5,961 bases of DNA. Source: Pseudomonadota bacterium. GTDB lineage: Bacteria > Pseudomonadota > Alphaproteobacteria > Rhizobiales > Beijerinckiaceae. Both the position numbers and the translations under genes were made by a program. Numbering within the stretch: position 1 is the stretch's first letter; every line of letters begins with the position of its first letter. The stretch lies in assembly GCA_021780015.1 (NCBI GenBank), contig JAJXZN010000262.1, forward strand, positions 1-5,961, in the 5' to 3' direction. This document shows positions 5,005-5,961 of this stretch, piece after piece. The notes beneath the pieces are model-generated. The model had not been told where the DNA came from, searched no databases, and worked only from the letters and a program-made list of their open reading frames with translations.

Positions 5005-5961
5005 ATGAGCATAGGGCGCGAGGCGGAGACGATCTATGCGCTCGCCTCCGGTGCCGGGCGGGCGGCTGTCGCGGTTCTACGCCTGTCGGGGCCGCGCGTT
5101 CCAAAGATCGTCGCGGCGATTGTCGGGAAAGAGATGCCGCCGCGCAAGGCGATGCTGGCGACATTTTGCGATCCGGCGACAGGCGAGGCGATCGACCGCG
5201 GTCTCTGCCTCGTGTTCCCGGCGCCAGCGAGCTTTACCGGCGAGGAGTGCGCCGAATTTCATCTGCATGGCGGCCCGGCAGTGGTCGCCGCCATGCTCGC
5301 GGCCCTGGCACGCTTCCCGGCAACCCGGCCGGCCGAGGCAGGCGAATTCACCCGTTGCGCCTTCGAGAATGGTAAGCTCGACCTGACCGAAGTCGAAGGC
5401 CTCGCCGATCTCATCGAGGCCGAAACGCAAATGCAGCGCCGCCAGGCGCTCCGGCAGACGCGCGGGGCCTTGCGTCAAAAAGTCGAAGCCTGGCGTGCGG
5501 CTCTGCTCGAAGCTGCGGCTTTGCTTGCGGCCGAAATCGACTTTGCCGATGAAGGCGACGTCGCGCCGCTGGCCCGCCAAGCGCTGGCTGCTGTCATGGC
5601 GCCGGTGCGGGCCGATCTTGCGGCCGCGCTGGCCCAGGGCCGCGCCGGGGAGATCATCCGCGACGGGCTGACCTTGGTGATCGCCGGCCCGCCCAATGCT
5701 GGCAAATCGACGCTGCTCAATGCGCTTGCCCGGCGCGAGGCGGCGATCGTCTCGCCGATCCCCGGCACGACGCGTGATGCGATCGAGGTGCATCTCGATA
5801 TTGCCGGCTTCGCTTTCGTCTTGATCGATACGGCCGGGCTGCGGGAAACCGCCGATCCGGTCGAAAGCATCGGTGTCGCACGAACCAAGGCGCGGGCCGC
5901 GGCGGCCGATCTCATTCTCTGGCTCGACGAGACGGGCGCATCGCCGCCGGCCGATTTCGCC
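5005..5961 (+). CDS. mnmE: tRNA modification GTPase MnmE (5' part, cut by window edge)
   Basis: Frame open from ATG 5005 to the last base: 319 residues of a protein normally about 430-460 long. MnmE (TrmE/ThdF) works with MnmG to install aminomethyl-type groups at C5 of wobble uridine 34 in certain tRNAs, using GTP, a folate one-carbon unit, FAD and NADH. The N-terminal folate-binding domain (about 1-118) opens with ETIYALASGAGRAAVAVLRLSGP (8-30) and contains FTGEECAEFHLHGG (77-90). The helical domain starts near KLDLTEVEGLADLIEAET (124-141). The inserted Ras-like G domain shows G1 GPPNAGKS (228-235), G2 PGTTRD (253-258) and G3 DTAG (275-278); G4 NKxD and the C-terminal Cys motif lie beyond the edge. 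Residue 118 is Cys (codon TGC, 5356-5358) where the family nearly always has Arg before Ala-Phe. Ribosome site GGAG at 4994-4997. Nearness to rho fits alphaproteobacterial order; mnmG is expected next, outside the window. Confidence 0.97.
   Translation, partial: MSIGREAETIYALASGAGRAAVAVLRLSGPRVPKIVAAIVGKEMPPRKAMLATFCDPATGEAIDRGLCLVFPAPASFTGEECAEFHLHGGPAVVAAMLAALARFPATRPAEAGEFTRCAFENGKLDLTEVEGLADLIEAETQMQRRQALRQTRGALRQKVEAWRAALLEAAALLAAEIDFADEGDVAPLARQALAAVMAPVRADLAAALAQGRAGEIIRDGLTLVIAGPPNAGKSTLLNALARREAAIVSPIPGTTRDAIEVHLDIAGFAFVLIDTAGLRETADPVESIGVARTKARAAAADLILWLDETGASPPADFA

Noticed and set aside
2978..5008. A 676-codon open frame on the plus strand opposite the DUF255 gene.
   Set aside because: It is the antisense shadow of a strongly supported gene; the translation is Arg/Gly/His-rich without recognisable domains, as is common in GC-rich DNA with biased third positions.
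4991..5164. N-terminal extension of the DUF255 gene up to 5164.
   Set aside because: It would overlap the conserved start of mnmE and adds 58 Arg/Ser/Pro-rich residues unlike the family; a proper ribosome site and homology start at 4990.

Overview
The window looks like ordinary chromosome of a GC-rich alphaproteobacterium, most likely Hyphomicrobiales (Rhizobiales). Three things suggest this: an Omp25/31-type small outer-membrane barrel with a WTGFYVG start; a Rho with an APPRTGKT P-loop; and rho lying close to mnmE, a linkage I recall from alphaproteobacterial chromosomes near the origin (rho, mnmE, mnmG, rsmG, parA, parB). Narrowing it further, for example to Beijerinckiaceae or Methylocystaceae, is a guess. 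I see no phage, transposon, CRISPR, tRNA or rRNA.

Layout, left to right. Bases 1-195 hold no complete gene: a GC-rich stem with a T-tract (39-71) may end an upstream gene, and the rest is the leader of the first gene. Bases 196-927 (+) encode a small outer-membrane beta-barrel protein. Bases 928-1176 are intergenic, with a candidate promoter (1001-1029) and a C/T-patchy leader in front of rho. Bases 1177-2445 (+) encode a complete transcription termination factor Rho. Two minus-strand genes follow, convergent with rho: a YciA-type acyl-CoA thioesterase (2465-2878) and a thioredoxin-domain DUF255/COG1331 (YyaL/SPATA20-type) protein (2942-4990). They are probably co-transcribed, DUF255 gene first. 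At 5005 (+) mnmE begins, only 14 bases from the oppositely oriented DUF255 start, and runs off the right edge after 319 codons.

The genes do not form one pathway. Rho (RNA polymerase release) and MnmE (wobble-uridine modification of tRNA) are housekeeping genes. The thioesterase clears or recycles acyl-CoAs. The DUF255 protein is a widely conserved two-domain protein of unresolved biochemical role. The barrel protein is a surface component. I found no convincing new system. The points most worth checking are the back-to-back start region between the DUF255 gene and mnmE, the candidate autoregulatory leader of rho, the nested inverted repeat between rho and the thioesterase gene, and a Cys replacing a usually conserved Arg in MnmE.
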